From NCBI RefSeq assembly GCF_014195095.1, contig NZ_JACIBC010000001.1:930001-994000 (forward strand): DNA of 64,000 nucleotides, written 5' to 3'. Source of the DNA: Rhizobium sp. BK602. GTDB taxonomy: Bacteria; Pseudomonadota; Alphaproteobacteria; Rhizobiales; Rhizobiaceae. Below are positions 10,520 through 20,149 of this stretch, one piece after another. Each line of letters begins with the position of its first letter. Within the stretch, counting starts at the first letter, position 1. The position numbers were made by a program, and so were the translations under genes. The notes under the pieces were generated by a model. It saw nothing but the letters and a program-made list of their open reading frames with translations. It was not told the DNA's origin and searched no databases.

Positions 10520-13045
10520 TTACTTGCGCGGCACTTTCGGTACCGTGCTGCCCTTACGGGGCGACTTGCCATCCTGCACATCGCCGGCGGCGGCTGCCGT
10601 CTTCGCAGAACGGCGGGCGTCGGGCGCCGTGCCGCTCTTGCCGACACGGCTCCGCGTCTTGACGGTGTCGCCGTCATCCTCTTCCACCTCAACCACGGCG
10701 TCGACCACTTCCGCCTCCGGCTTCGGCCGGATCGGCGCGGTATCCGCGACGGAATCGAGCAGGATACCGGTGGTGCCGTCGTCCTTCTTGCCGACGGTGA
10801 CCTTGACGACGCCGCCCTTCTTCAGCTTGCCGAAGAGGATTTCGTTCGCCAGCGGCTTCTTGATGTTTTCCTGGATGACGCGCGCCAGCGGACGGGCGCC
10901 CATCTTGTCGTCGTAGCCCTTCTCGGACAGCCAGGCGATCGCATCCTCGTGCAGGTCGAAGGTGACGTTGCGTTCGGAAAGCTGCGCCTCGAGCTGCATG
11001 ATGAACTTCTGCACGACCTTGTGGATGACCGTGGTCGGCAGCGGCGCAAACGGAATGGTCGCATCCAGGCGGTTGCGGAATTCCGGGGTGAAGAGCCGGT
11101 TGAGGGCCTCTTCATCCTCGCCCGTGCGCTTGGACGAACCGAAGCCGATGGCGGCCTTGGCCATTTCCGATGCGCCCGCATTGGTCGTCATGATCAGGAT
11201 GACGTTGCGGAAGTCGATCTTCTTGCCGTTATGGTCGGTCAGTGCGCCATGGTCCATGACCTGCAGCAGGATATTGAAGATATCCGGATGCGCCTTTTCG
11301 ATTTCGTCGAGCAGGACGACGCTGTGCGGATGCTGGTCGACGCCGTCGGTCAGAAGGCCGCCCTGGTCGAAGCCGACATAGCCGGGAGGTGCGCCGAGCA
11401 GACGGGAAACCGTGTGACGCTCCATATATTCCGACATGTCGAAGCGCAGCAGCTCGACGCCGAGCGACGAGGCAAGCTGCTTGGCGACTTCCGTCTTGCC
11501 GACACCGGTGGGGCCGGAGAAGACGTAGCAGCCGATCGGCTTGTTGGGTTCGCGCAGGCCCGCGCGGGCAAGCTTGATCGCGGTCGACAGGGCTTCGATC
11601 GCCGTATCCTGGCCGTAGACGACCGAGCGCAGCTCCTGCTCCAGATTGGCGAGAACCATCTCGTCATCCTTGGATACCGTCTTCGGCGGGATGCGGGCCA
11701 TCGTCGCGATGGTAACCTCGATCTCCTTCTCGGTGATCAGCTTGCGGCGCTTCGACGGTGGCAGCAGCATTTGCGCCGCACCGGTTTCGTCGATGACGTC
11801 GATCGCCTTGTCCGGCAGCTTACGGTCGGAGATGTAGCGAGCCGACAGCTCGACCGCCGACTTGATGGCGTCGTTCGAGTAGCGCAGGTGATGATACTCT
11901 TCGAAATAGGGCTTCAGGCCCTTCATGATTTCGATGGCATCTTCGATGCTCGGCTCGTTGACGTCGATCTTCTGGAAGCGGCGGACCAGCGCCCGGTCCT
12001 TCTCGAAGAACTGACGGTACTCCTTGTAGGTGGTAGACCCGATGCAACGGATCGCCCCCGAGGACAGAGCAGGCTTCAACAGGTTCGATGCGTCCATCGC
12101 GCCGCCGGAGGTCGCGCCGGCACCGATGACCGTATGGATCTCATCGATGAACAGCACGGCGCCCGGATATTCTTCGAGTTCCTTGACCACCTGCTTCAGG
12201 CGCTCTTCGAAATCGCCGCGATAACGGGTGCCGGCCAGCAGCGTGCCCATGTCGAGCGAGAAGATGGTCGCGTCGGCCAAAGCCTCCGGAACCTTGCCCT
12301 CAACGATGCGCTTGGCGAGGCCTTCGGCGATCGCCGTCTTGCCGACGCCGGGGTCGCCGACATAGAGCGGATTGTTCTTCGACCGGCGGCACAGAACCTG
12401 GATCGTACGGCTGACCTCGGAATGGCGTCCGATGAGCGGATCGATCTTGCCGTTCTTGGCCTTCTCGTTGAGATTGACGCAATAGGCCTTCAGCGCGTCC
12501 TGCTGCTTCTTGTTGCCGCCCTCCTCCTGCTCGCCGCGGGAGGTCGGCTTGCTCTCGGATTCGCTGTCTTCGGCGCCGCGTGGCGTGCGGGTCTGGGAGG
12601 CCCCCGGACGCTTGCCGATGCCGTGAGAAATATAGTTGACCGCGTCGTAGCGGGTCATTTCCTGCTCCTGCAGGAAGAAGGCCGCATGGCTTTCCCGTTC
12701 GGCGAAGATCGCGACGAGAACGTTGGCGCCGGTCACTTCCTCGCGGCCCGAGGATTGCACATGGATGACGGCGCGCTGGATGACGCGCTGGAAGCCGGAG
12801 GTCGGCTTCGAGTCCTCGTCATAACCAGTGATCAGGTTTGAAAGTTCATTATCGACGTATTCAGTCAGAGTCTTACGGAGCGCGTCGAGATCAACATTGC
12901 ACGCGCCCATGACAGCTGCGGCATCGGCGTCGTCAACCAGCGCCAATAGCAGATGTTCCAGCGTGGCATATTCGTGATGCCGCTCATTCGCGTAGGTCAG
13001 TGCCTGATGCAGCGCCTTCTCAAGACTAGGCGAAAATGTTGGCAC
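10520..13045 (-). CDS. clpA: ATP-dependent Clp protease ATP-binding subunit ClpA
   Basis: An 841-residue AAA+ unfoldase that feeds substrates to ClpP. An N-terminal Clp-N repeat domain is followed by a first ATPase domain (Walker [10 protein letters not shown] near residue 230, Walker B VLFIDEIH) and a second ([10 protein letters not shown] near 510). The ClpP-docking IGFG loop ([10 protein letters not shown]) is present. The start is a GTG at 13045 giving [15 protein letters not shown], with GTGAGGATC upstream; no suitable ATG exists. About 80 C-terminal residues beyond the usual E. coli-type end are Lys/Arg/Ala/Ser-rich. clpS lies 10 bases upstream. Confidence 0.97.
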   Translation of the reverse strand: MPTFSPSLEKALHQALTYANERHHEYATLEHLLLALVDDADAAAVMGACNVDLDALRKTLTEYVDNELSNLITGYDEDSKPTSGFQRVIQRAVIHVQSSGREEVTGANVLVAIFAERESHAAFFLQEQEMTRYDAVNYISHGIGKRPGASQTRTPRGAEDSESESKPTSRGEQEEGGNKKQQDALKAYCVNLNEKAKNGKIDPLIGRHSEVSRTIQVLCRRSKNNPLYVGDPGVGKTAIAEGLAKRIVEGKVPEALADATIFSLDMGTLLAGTRYRGDFEERLKQVVKELEEYPGAVLFIDEIHTVIGAGATSGGAMDASNLLKPALSSGAIRCIGSTTYKEYRQFFEKDRALVRRFQKIDVNEPSIEDAIEIMKGLKPYFEEYHHLRYSNDAIKSAVELSARYISDRKLPDKAIDVIDETGAAQMLLPPSKRRKLITEKEIEVTIATMARIPPKTVSKDDEMVLANLEQELRSVVYGQDTAIEALSTAIKLARAGLREPNKPIGCYVFSGPTGVGKTEVAKQLASSLGVELLRFDMSEYMERHTVSRLLGAPPGYVGFDQGGLLTDGVDQHPHSVVLLDEIEKAHPDIFNILLQVMDHGALTDHNGKKIDFRNVILIMTTNAGASEMAKAAIGFGSSKRTGEDEEALNRLFTPEFRNRLDATIPFAPLPTTVIHKVVQKFIMQLEAQLSERNVTFDLHEDAIAWLSEKGYDDKMGARPLARVIQENIKKPLANEILFGKLKKGGVVKVTVGKKDDGTTGILLDSVADTAPIRPKPEAEVVDAVVEVEEDDGDTVKTRSRVGKSGTAPDARRSAKTAAAAGDVQDGKSPRKGSTVPKVPRK

Positions 13046-13055
13046 GTTGAGATCC

Positions 13056-13409
13056 TCACTTCTTTTCCATAACACATTGCAGCGGATGCTGGTGCTGCCG
13101 GGCAAAATCCATCACCTGGCTCACCTTCGTTTCAGCTACTTCATATGTATATATCCCGCATTCGCCGACGCCGTGATTATGGACATGAAGCATGATGCGG
13201 GTGGCACTCTCGAGATCCTTTTGGAAGAAACGCTCCAGGATATGGATCACGAAATCCATGGGCGTGTAGTCGTCATTCAGAAGCAGCACGCGGTATAGGT
13301 TGGGTTTCTTGGTCTTGGCCTTGGTGCGCGTAATCACCGAGGTCCCGCGATTTCCGTTGTCCCCGTTCCTTTCGCTGTCGTTTTGCATCCGGATCGGCTC
13401 AGCGATCAT
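13056..13409 (-). CDS. clpS: ATP-dependent Clp protease adaptor ClpS
   Basis: A 117-residue adaptor that delivers N-degron substrates to ClpAP. The core [26 protein letters not shown] and the following [21 protein letters not shown] are the classical ClpS sequence. The start at 13409 (MIAEPIRM) is preferred because GAGGA lies 9 bases ahead, whereas the upstream in-frame ATG at 13418 is immediately adjacent to that same GAGGA. A flexible N-terminal tail of about 37 residues precedes the core. It is adjacent to clpA on the same strand. Confidence 0.96.
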   Translation of the reverse strand: MIAEPIRMQNDSERNGDNGNRGTSVITRTKAKTKKPNLYRVLLLNDDYTPMDFVIHILERFFQKDLESATRIMLHVHNHGVGECGIYTYEVAETKVSQVMDFARQHQHPLQCVMEKK

Positions 13410-13635
13410 TTCATTCATTCCTCAAATCATCCGGCAGAAGCTGACGCATTCCGACTTGGCAAACTGGATTGGGCAACTGACACTGTCGGGCCGGATATCC
13501 GAACCTCTAACTTAGTTCATATTGGTGTGATTTTAAGCCCCCTGCCGGACACTGCAATCACAATTCGTCGCCAAAACGGGTCGTGATCAAAAAAGTCACG
13601 GTCAAGGTCACGCCGAAAGCGGCGACCGAAAACAC

Positions 13636-13668
13636 AAAAGGCCGATTGCGGCATGCGCAACCGGCCTT
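13636..13668 (-). terminator. Rho-independent terminator of the phasin gene
   Basis: AAAGGCCG and CGGCCTTT arms, with further pairing of TTGC/GCAA inside, are followed on the minus strand by TTTTGTGTTTTCGG. It lies 30 bases past the phasin stop. Confidence 0.8.
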
Positions 13669-13698
13669 TCGAAAAATTACCAGCCCTGAGCGAAATGC

Positions 13699-14067
13699 TT
13701 AGGCCGCAGGCGCAACCGAAGCGGCGGCCTTGCTGGCAGCCTTTGTGGCAGCGGCAACCGGGGCTTCGAACGGCTTGTATGCGGTCTTGGCGAGATCGGC
13801 GTACAATTCGCCCAGCTTGGTCGCCTCAGCGACGAAACTTTCGTAGGAAGACTTCACGAAGTTGCTCTGAAGCTCGAAAGCGGCTTCGAAGCTCTTGACG
13901 CCGGCAAGCGTCTCCAGATGCGCAACACCGTCCTGGAAGGACTTCTTGGAATATTCGGCGGTTTCGGTAGCGATCGCCTGAAAACCCTTGCTGACATCGG
14001 AATAGCTCTTCAGCGCCGTGTCGATGGCTTCTTTACCCTTCTTGTTCGCTTCGTCGAAATTGAACAT
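13699..14067 (-). CDS. Phasin family protein
   Basis: A 122-residue, almost wholly helical, Ala/Lys-rich protein of the phasin_2 type. These proteins coat polyhydroxyalkanoate granules or act as general stress and chaperone-like proteins. Typical elements are MFNFDEANKKGKEAIDTALKSY at the start, FQAIATETAEYSKKSFQDG, and a low-complexity Ala/Pro/Lys tail. It has its own terminator and an inverted repeat in the upstream region (14125-14162). The PHA synthase gene is 23 kb away in this window, so granule binding is plausible but not shown by context. Confidence 0.88.
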   Translation of the reverse strand: MFNFDEANKKGKEAIDTALKSYSDVSKGFQAIATETAEYSKKSFQDGVAHLETLAGVKSFEAAFELQSNFVKSSYESFVAEATKLGELYADLAKTAYKPFEAPVAAATKAASKAAASVAPAA

Positions 14068-14380
14068 GTTTCTCCGTCCCTATGTTGACTGACCGATGGC
14101 CCGTTTACGAGGACAAGAGTTAAATGCAGCGCACAAATAGTCAAGTAGTCTTGTGCGATGCAATATCCATTCTGGATTGTATTTTCAGGTAAGGCGAGCC
14201 GGTGATGAAGGAGGTCAAACAGCATCCTTCTGATTTTGCTAAAATATATCAAGCAAGTTGCAACTGCAGGCTTTGTGAGAAAAATTCTTGCCTGCCCAAG
14301 AAATCCGGCTTTTGGCCTAAACCAGGCCCAATTCAGCTCGAAATGGCGAGCATCTAGGTTATTTCCGGGCGATTATTCAA
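14068..14380. other. Intergenic region upstream of the phasin gene
   Basis: No credible gene is seen in these 313 bases. They hold the phasin promoter region, including TTGACT and TTAACT boxes 15 bases apart on the minus strand that overlap the inverted repeat at 14125-14162. Base composition is AT-richer than the flanking genes. Confidence 0.5.
14125..14162. promoter_or_regulatory. Inverted repeat upstream of phasin (candidate operator)
   Basis: TGCAGCGCACAA (14125-14136) and TTGTGCGATGCA (14151-14162) match as inverted repeats at 11 of 12 positions with a 14-base spacer. It overlaps the likely promoter of the phasin gene. The TGC/GCA-rich character resembles sites bound by PhaR/AniA-type regulators of phasin genes; that assignment is inference. 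Confidence 0.5.
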
Positions 14381-14417
14381 AAAAAGAGCCGCATTCCGAT
14401 GAGAATGCGGCTCTTTT
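14381..14417 (-). terminator. Terminator after the DUF3126 gene
   Basis: A 14-bp stem (AAGAGCCGCATTC / GAATGCGGCTCTT) with a 6-base loop is followed on the minus strand by TTTTTTGAATAAT. It ends the DUF3126 transcript; the plus-strand side also has a short T-run. Confidence 0.85.
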
Positions 14418-14450
14418 CGAGATTGAGGCAATCGAAAACCGACCTTTCGA

Positions 14451-14654
14451 TCAGAGATCGACGTCCAGGATTGCCATGGAGAAATTGTAGGAACGGTCGC
14501 CGTCTTCGTCGTCGATATAGACAACGCCCAGAAATTCTTCGCCAAGATAGACTTCCGCCGAGTCGTTCTTGCGGGGACGAGCCTTGACCACGATCTGCGG
14601 GTTGAACGTGCGCTTGAAATAGGCGTCGAGTTTCTTGATTTCGTCAGGCTTCAC
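14451..14654 (-). CDS. DUF3126 family small protein
   Basis: A 67-residue acidic protein (MKPDEIKKLDAYFKRTFN at the start, YIDDEDGDRSYNFSMAILD at the end) that matches the DUF3126 family, widespread and uncharacterised in alphaproteobacteria. The ATG at 14654 follows GCGGAGATAAATTGT. It is a single gene with its own terminator and lies downstream of cysE on the same strand by 130 bases. No function is proposed. Confidence 0.85.
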   Translation of the reverse strand: MKPDEIKKLDAYFKRTFNPQIVVKARPRKNDSAEVYLGEEFLGVVYIDDEDGDRSYNFSMAILDVDL

Positions 14655-14784
14655 AATTTATCTCCGCGAGGATTCTTTGGGTTTGGCCGCTTCTTGCATA
14701 GGAAAAGCGGCAGTGTAAAGACCGGAAGCGCGCCTTCCATCCCGGCCGGCGACGCAACATCCCGAAAATCAGGCAGGACTTTCC

Positions 14785-15648
14785 TTAGATCCCGGCGCCC
14801 ATGATCTGGTCGACGATGATCTTTTCGGCAAGCAGCTGATCCATCGAACGAGAGGGCTCGGAACAGCCGGCCTCACCGACCACCTTGGCCGGAACACCGG
14901 CCACCGTCGTCTTCGGCGGCACTTCCTTCAGCACGACCGACCCGGCCGCGATGCGCGAGCAATGGCCGATCTGGATATTGCCGAGGATTTTCGCGCCAGC
15001 GCCGATCAGGACGCCATGCGCAATCTTCGGATGGCGGTCACTGCCCTCCTTGCCGGTGCCCCCGAGGGTGACGCCATGCAGGATCGAGACATTGTCGCCG
15101 ATGACGGCGGTTTCGCCGACGACCAGGCCGGTTGCGTGGTCGAGGAAAATGCCCTTGCCGATGCGCGCGGCCGGGTTGATATCCGTCTGAAACACGCTGG
15201 AGGAACGGCTCTGCAGATAAAGGGCGAAATCGCGTCGGCCACGGTTGAGCAGCCAATGCGCCAGACGATGAGTCTGGAGCGCATGGAAACCCTTGAAATA
15301 GAGAACCGATTCCATGAAGCGCAGGCAGGCGGGATCGCGATCATAGACGGCCTGGATATCGACGCGCAGGATCGAGCCCCATTCCGGCCAATCGGCCAGC
15401 ATTTCCTCGAAGGTCTGGCGCAGCAGGATGCCCTGCATGTCCGGGTGGTCGAGGCGCTCGCAGATCCGGTAGATGACGCATTCTTCCAGCGACCGATGAT
15501 TGATGATCGTCGAATAAAGGAAGGCAGCCAAAAGCGGATCACGGTCAGCCGCGGCGCGGGCTTCCTCGCGCATGCTGTCCCAGATGGGATCGACGACCTT
15601 GACGGAGCTCAAGCCCTCGACCGGGCGGATGTCCGTTGCTGCGACCAT
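14785..15648 (-). CDS. cysE: Serine O-acetyltransferase
   Basis: A 287-residue enzyme making O-acetylserine from serine and acetyl-CoA, the first step of cysteine synthesis. The helical N-terminal domain (DPLLAAFLYSTIINHRSLE) is followed by a left-handed hexapeptide-repeat domain with DINPAARIGKGIFLDHATGLVVGE, the acetyl-CoA-binding TLGGTGKEGSDRHPKI loop, and IAAGSVVLKEVPP. The C-terminal tail after the repeats, where cysteine inhibition and cysteine-synthase docking reside, ends in the sequence MGAGI, with the terminal Ile usual for docking. It is divergent from the enoyl-CoA hydratase gene. Confidence 0.96.
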   Translation of the reverse strand: MVAATDIRPVEGLSSVKVVDPIWDSMREEARAAADRDPLLAAFLYSTIINHRSLEECVIYRICERLDHPDMQGILLRQTFEEMLADWPEWGSILRVDIQAVYDRDPACLRFMESVLYFKGFHALQTHRLAHWLLNRGRRDFALYLQSRSSSVFQTDINPAARIGKGIFLDHATGLVVGETAVIGDNVSILHGVTLGGTGKEGSDRHPKIAHGVLIGAGAKILGNIQIGHCSRIAAGSVVLKEVPPKTTVAGVPAKVVGEAGCSEPSRSMDQLLAEKIIVDQIMGAGI

Positions 15649-15724
15649 TGGCGGTCTCCTGATTTCCTATCGATGGGACATTATATAGAGTAAAAGTCCG
15701 ACAACATAAATGGGTCAGGAGCGC

Positions 15725-16525
15725 ATGAGTTTCGAGCGTGATTTTGCCGGTGGTCTTCTGCGCGCGCGTTGCCGCGATATGGTTGCCATACTCACCATCG
15801 ACAATCCGGATCGGAAAAATGCGGTCACCGCCGCCATGTGGCGGGCGATACCGCAAGCGCTGCGCGCCCTGACCGACGAAGCGCATGCGCATGTGATCGT
15901 CATTCGCGGCGAAGGCCGGGATTTTTCCGCCGGCGCCGACATCAGCGAATTCGACCATTTGCGCAAGGATACGGAGACCGCCGTCGCCTACGAGGCGCTG
16001 AACAGCGATGCCTTTACCGCCATCCGCCATTGCCGCGTGCCGACGATCGCCGCCATCCGTGGCGTTTGCTATGGCGGCGGCTTCGGGATAGCAGCCGCCT
16101 GCGACCTGCGTGTCGCCGAAGAGGGCGCGCGCTTCTCCGTGCCCGCGGTTCGCCTCGGCATCGCCTACCCGGCCGATGCCGTGCAGGATATCGTCAATGC
16201 GCTGGGGCCGCAGATGGCCAAGGTCGCATTGTTCACCGGCGCGCCGATGTCGGCCGACAAGATGCTTGCCGCTGGCTTCGTGCTGGAAGAGATCGCCACC
16301 CACGCCTTCGATGACGAAGTTTCAGCGCTGGCCCATGCAATCGCCGCCAATGCACCCATCGCGCTGCATGCCTCGAAGCTCGCGGTGCGCGCCGTCGTCG
16401 AACAGGACAGCGACCTTCTGCGTGAGGCCGAGGTCATCGGCGCCGAAACCTTCGACAGCGCCGATTATGCCGAAGGCCGCGCCGCTTTCGCCGCCCGGCG
16501 GAAACCGCATTTCACCGGCAAGTGA
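15725..16525 (+). CDS. Enoyl-CoA hydratase/isomerase family protein
   Basis: About 266 residues of the crotonase superfamily. Visible hallmarks are the oxyanion-hole segment FSAGADISEF, the second CYGGGFGIAAACDLRVA block, and the Pro-rich strand PAVRLGIAYPAD. The start at 15725 (MSFERDF) follows CAGGAGCGC; an alternative ATG at 15710 adds five residues. Crotonase members catalyse hydration, isomerisation or hydrolysis of acyl-CoA esters; the second catalytic Glu of classical hydratases is not evident at its usual place, so the exact reaction is open. Confidence 0.88.
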   Translation: MSFERDFAGGLLRARCRDMVAILTIDNPDRKNAVTAAMWRAIPQALRALTDEAHAHVIVIRGEGRDFSAGADISEFDHLRKDTETAVAYEALNSDAFTAIRHCRVPTIAAIRGVCYGGGFGIAAACDLRVAEEGARFSVPAVRLGIAYPADAVQDIVNALGPQMAKVALFTGAPMSADKMLAAGFVLEEIATHAFDDEVSALAHAIAANAPIALHASKLAVRAVVEQDSDLLREAEVIGAETFDSADYAEGRAAFAARRKPHFTGK

Positions 16526-16530
16526 CTTCT

Positions 16531-17316
16531 TTATCGAGCGGCAAGCCGCTCGTAGAAATCGAGAACCGCCTGCTTGAACAGCTTGTCACCGACGGCAAGC
16601 ATGTGGTCACGGTTCGGAATGTCCAGCGCAATGGCATGCGGCATCAGTTCGGCAAGCTCCTGCGCCGAGCCGGCAATGTCGTCCTTGGTGCCGACGGCGA
16701 TCAGCGTCGGCGCCTCGACCTTGGCGACATCCTCTCGGGCGGCAAGATCGCGCGATCCCATGATGCAGGCAGCCAGCGCCTCGCGGTCGCTCTTCGTCTG
16801 GTCGGCGAAGGCGCGGAACATGCGGCCGCGCTGATGCGTGACGTCGTCGAGCGAGGGGGCTAGCAGCGCGTCAGCGATCGGGTCCCAATCGCCGACTCCA
16901 TCGACCATGCCGATACCGAGGCCGCCGAGCACGAGCGAGCGAACGCGATCCGGATGCGCCATCGCCAGGAAGGTCGAAACGCGCGCGCCCATCGAATAGC
17001 CCATCACATGGGCCTCCGGGATGCCGAGATGATCGAGCAGGGCGACGGCATCCTCGGCCATGAGCCAGGGGTGATAGGCATCGGCATCGTAGGATTTGTC
17101 GCTCGCGCCATGGCCGCGATTGTCGATGGCGATGACGCGATAGCCGGCATCCCCCAGCGTCTTCAACCAGCCCGGATTGACCCAATTGGCAACCGCAGTC
17201 GAAGCAAATCCGTGAATGAGCAGCACCGGCGCGCCATTCGGATCGCCCTCGTCGAAATAAGCGAGCTTCAGGCCGTCATGCACGAAATGGGAAAAAGGGG
17301 GAATATTCAGATTCAT
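16531..17316 (-). CDS. Alpha/beta-fold hydrolase
   Basis: A 261-residue hydrolase with the standard landmarks: VLLIHGFAST (oxyanion hole), DNRGHGASDKS, nucleophile elbow GYSMGA, the acid after AVGTKDDIAG, and a His near the end (NRDHMLAVG). It is cytoplasmic with no signal peptide. It is convergent with the enoyl-CoA hydratase gene (stop codons 6 bases apart) and divergent from the zinc-finger gene. The substrate cannot be assigned; similar proteins are called 3-oxoadipate enol-lactonase-like esterases. Confidence 0.9.
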   Translation of the reverse strand: MNLNIPPFSHFVHDGLKLAYFDEGDPNGAPVLLIHGFASTAVANWVNPGWLKTLGDAGYRVIAIDNRGHGASDKSYDADAYHPWLMAEDAVALLDHLGIPEAHVMGYSMGARVSTFLAMAHPDRVRSLVLGGLGIGMVDGVGDWDPIADALLAPSLDDVTHQRGRMFRAFADQTKSDREALAACIMGSRDLAAREDVAKVEAPTLIAVGTKDDIAGSAQELAELMPHAIALDIPNRDHMLAVGDKLFKQAVLDFYERLAAR

Positions 17317-17518
17317 CGCAAGGTCTTCGCAAACATGGTCTCTTTGGCGGCGGAGCTTATTTTATCGGCGATATCAGGTGAACCCCGCAGCCCGAGAAAA
17401 TCTGTGCGCCGAACCGGACTTTCGCACTACACAATCGGCAAGAAGGATTATAAAGAGAGGCGACCAAGTCTGGCGCAACATTCATGCCATCCAGGGCAAG
17501 ACGTATTCGGAGATCATC

Positions 17519-17764
17519 ATGGCCGGCCACAATATTCCCCATTTCCAGAACGACGGCGGACATCGCGCGATCGAGATCGGCGTGAAGGAATTCATGTGCA
17601 CCGGCGCTTCGGTCCCCTACGACCATCCGCATATCTTCATCGATTTGGGCGATGAGAACGAAAAGGTCTGCCCCTACTGCTCGACGCTCTATCGCTACAA
17701 TCCGTCCCTGAAGGCGGATCAGACCAATCCGGCCGGCTGCATCTTCAATTTCAAGGCCGCCTGA
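17519..17764 (+). CDS. Zinc-finger CHCC protein, NDUFS6-like
   Basis: An 81-residue protein with a C-x8-H and CPYC arrangement (Cys27, His36/His38, Cys51, Cys54) as in the zf-CHCC family. This family includes mitochondrial complex I subunit NDUFS6 and its alphaproteobacterial homologues. The ATG at 17519 follows CGGAGATCATC. The longer open frame upstream contains no family sequence. Association with complex I is inferred from the family; the nuo operon is not in the window. It precedes the FAD monooxygenase by 30 bases. Confidence 0.85.
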   Translation: MAGHNIPHFQNDGGHRAIEIGVKEFMCTGASVPYDHPHIFIDLGDENEKVCPYCSTLYRYNPSLKADQTNPAGCIFNFKAA

Positions 17765-17794
17765 ACGCGCAAGGATCGGATCGGACATAGCTGA

Positions 17795-18958
17795 ATGCCG
17801 ATCAAGAGCGCCGCGATCATCGGTGCCGGGATAGCCGGCCTCACAGCGGCGTTGGCGCTGGCAAGGCGCGGCATCCCTTCGACAATCTTCGAGCAGGCCG
17901 AAGCGCTGACCGAAGTCGGCGCCGGCCTGCAGCTTTCTCCCAATGCCACGCATATCCTCGACGCGCTCGGCGTGCTCGATGCGCTTGTGCCCATCTGGCT
18001 GGAACCGAAGGAAATCAGGCTGGTCTCCGGCTCATCGCTGCGGGCGATCGCCTCCGTTCCCAGCGGCAGTTTCGCGAAAGCGCGCTGGGGGGCACCTTAT
18101 GGCACAGTCCATCGCGCCACCCTGCAAAGGGTGCTTCTCGGTGCCGTCACGGCCAATCCGCTGTGCACGCTGCATCTCGGCCGCCATCTCGACACCACCA
18201 GCAGGCTGGCGTTCGACGCGATCACGGGCGTGGAGGCCGATCTGGTGATCGGTGCCGACGGCGTCTGGTCCAAGGCGCGCGCGCTGGTGCTCGGCGCGCC
18301 CTCGCCCGGCTTTTCCGGCAATATCGCCTGGCGTTTCACCATTCCCGAAGCGCTCGCGCCCTCCATTCTGGACAGGACGAGCGTGACGGCTTTCCTCGGC
18401 TCCTCGGCGCATCTCGTCTGCTATCCGATCCGGGAAAATGCCGCCTTCAATATCGTGGCCAATACGTCCGGAAGCAGTGCCAGCCACGACTGGGACACCA
18501 CCGGCACCGAAGCCCAGCAGGCCCACCTGCTGCGCCGCTTTTCCGGCTGGAATGCCACCATCAGAAAAATGCTGGAACAGCAGGAACAAGCAACCTTCTG
18601 GCCGCTCTATGAAGCAGGCGCCGGGCGCTGGCACAATGGCAAGGACGTGGTGCTGATCGGCGATGCGGCGCATGCCATGATGCCCTTTGCCGCCCAGGGT
18701 GCCGCCATGGCGATCGAAGACGCCTTCGAACTCGCCGGCATGGTTGCCTCGCGCCCGCTGCCCGAAGCGCTGGAGCTTTTTGAAAGGCATCGCACCCCGC
18801 GCATCGCAAGGCTGCGCCAGCGCGCCGCCTTCAATCAATTCGCCTACCATGCCCGCGGTCCGGTGCGGCTGGCGCGCGATCTCGTCCTCTCCATGCGTCC
18901 GCCGCAAAGCCTCGCGGCGGATCTGGATTGGATCTACGGCTACCGCGCCATCGGCTGA
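17795..18958 (+). CDS. FAD-dependent monooxygenase (salicylate hydroxylase-like)
   Basis: A 387-residue class A flavoprotein monooxygenase. The N-terminal dinucleotide loop GAGIAG is at residues 10-15, the DG motif region is VIGADGVWSKAR, and the third motif LIGDAAHAMMPFAAQGAAMAIEDA completes the FAD-binding fold. Such enzymes hydroxylate aromatic or similar substrates with NAD(P)H and O2. The substrate is unknown. It starts 30 bases after the zinc-finger gene and its stop codon directly abuts the stop codon of metC on the other strand. Confidence 0.9.
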   Translation: MPIKSAAIIGAGIAGLTAALALARRGIPSTIFEQAEALTEVGAGLQLSPNATHILDALGVLDALVPIWLEPKEIRLVSGSSLRAIASVPSGSFAKARWGAPYGTVHRATLQRVLLGAVTANPLCTLHLGRHLDTTSRLAFDAITGVEADLVIGADGVWSKARALVLGAPSPGFSGNIAWRFTIPEALAPSILDRTSVTAFLGSSAHLVCYPIRENAAFNIVANTSGSSASHDWDTTGTEAQQAHLLRRFSGWNATIRKMLEQQEQATFWPLYEAGAGRWHNGKDVVLIGDAAHAMMPFAAQGAAMAIEDAFELAGMVASRPLPEALELFERHRTPRIARLRQRAAFNQFAYHARGPVRLARDLVLSMRPPQSLAADLDWIYGYRAIG

Positions 18959-20149
18959 TCAGACCTCTTTGGCGGCAGCAAAGCCCTTTTCGATATCCGC
19001 CTTGATATCGGCGACATCCTCAAGACCGATCTGCAGGCGCAGCACCGGCCCTTCCGTCGGTGCCTTGGTGACGCGCCGGTCCTTCAGGCTGACGTGCAAT
19101 GCGAGGCTTTCGAAGCCGCCCCAGGAATAGCCGAGGCCGAAAATCCGGAGCGCATCGAGGAAGGCATGCGCCTTCGCCTTGAACTTCTCCGGGCTATCGA
19201 CGGCGAGCACGAAGGAGAAGATGCCGCTCGATCCCTTGAAATCGCGCTTCCAGATGGCATGGCTCGGGAAGCTCGGCAGGGCCGGATGCAGCACGCGCGC
19301 GACCTCCTCTCGCCCCTCGAGCCACTCGGCGACAGCGAGTGCACTCTGCTGATGCCGCTCCAGCCGCACGCCCATGGTGCGCAAGCCTCTCAACACCTGA
19401 TAGGCGTCGTCCGGCGCGCCGCAGATGCCGAGCTGGCCATGGGTGTCCAGCAACTGCTTCCAATGCGCCGCATTGGCGGACACCGTTCCCATCAGAATGT
19501 CGGAATGTCCGGCCGGATATTTCGTCGCCGCGTGAATGGAGATGTCGACGCCGTGATCGAGCGGCTTGAAATAGAGCGGCGTCGCCCAGGTATTGTCCAT
19601 GGTAACGACGCAGCCATGCCGGTGAGCCGCGGCCGAAATCGCCGAAATATCCTGCATTTCGAAAGTGTTGGAACCCGGCGCCTCGGTATGCACCAATTTG
19701 GTGTTCGGCTTGATCAACTGCTCGATACCGGCGCCGACCAGCGGATCGTAATAATCGACCTCGACGCCCAGGCGCTTCAGCATGGTATCGCAGAAGAAGC
19801 GCGTCGGCCCGTAGACCGAATCAACCACCAGCGCATGATCGCCGGCGGACAGGAAGGCGAGGAACGGTATGGTCACTGCGGCAAGGCCCGATGGCACGAT
19901 GACCGTTCCCGCCGACCCCTCCAGCTCATCCATCGCCTCGCAAAGCGCATCCGTCGTCGGCGTGCCGCGCGTGCCGTAGGTATATTTCTGGTCGTGCGTC
20001 TCCATGGTCCGCGCATTGGGGAACAATACCGTGGATGCACGGACGACCGGCGGGTTGACGAAGCCATGATAGTCGGATGGCGAATAGCCGATATGGGACA
20101 GGCGCGTATTGATGCCGGCGTCCTGCAGCGGAGTGTCTTTGTCTTTCAT
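18959..20149 (-). CDS. metC: Cystathionine beta-lyase
   Basis: A 396-residue PLP enzyme of the Cys/Met metabolism family that cleaves cystathionine to homocysteine, pyruvate and ammonia. Seen are YTYGTRGTPTTDALCEAMDELEG, PSGLAAVTIPFLAFLSAGDHAL, and the PLP lysine in HAATKYPAGHSD. The ATG at 20149 (MKDKDTPLQDAGINTRLSH) fits family starts; 21 further in-frame residues upstream are not conserved-looking. Its 3' end abuts the FAD monooxygenase stop codon with no space for a separate terminator. Confidence 0.94.
   Translation of the reverse strand: MKDKDTPLQDAGINTRLSHIGYSPSDYHGFVNPPVVRASTVLFPNARTMETHDQKYTYGTRGTPTTDALCEAMDELEGSAGTVIVPSGLAAVTIPFLAFLSAGDHALVVDSVYGPTRFFCDTMLKRLGVEVDYYDPLVGAGIEQLIKPNTKLVHTEAPGSNTFEMQDISAISAAAHRHGCVVTMDNTWATPLYFKPLDHGVDISIHAATKYPAGHSDILMGTVSANAAHWKQLLDTHGQLGICGAPDDAYQVLRGLRTMGVRLERHQQSALAVAEWLEGREEVARVLHPALPSFPSHAIWKRDFKGSSGIFSFVLAVDSPEKFKAKAHAFLDALRIFGLGYSWGGFESLALHVSLKDRRVTKAPTEGPVLRLQIGLEDVADIKADIEKGFAAAKEV

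Noticed and set aside
10472..12841. Long plus-strand open frame of 789 codons opposite clpA
   Set aside because: It is the antisense shadow of clpA on GC-rich DNA. It lacks a ribosome-binding site and has a composition dominated by Arg, Asp, Gly and Val.
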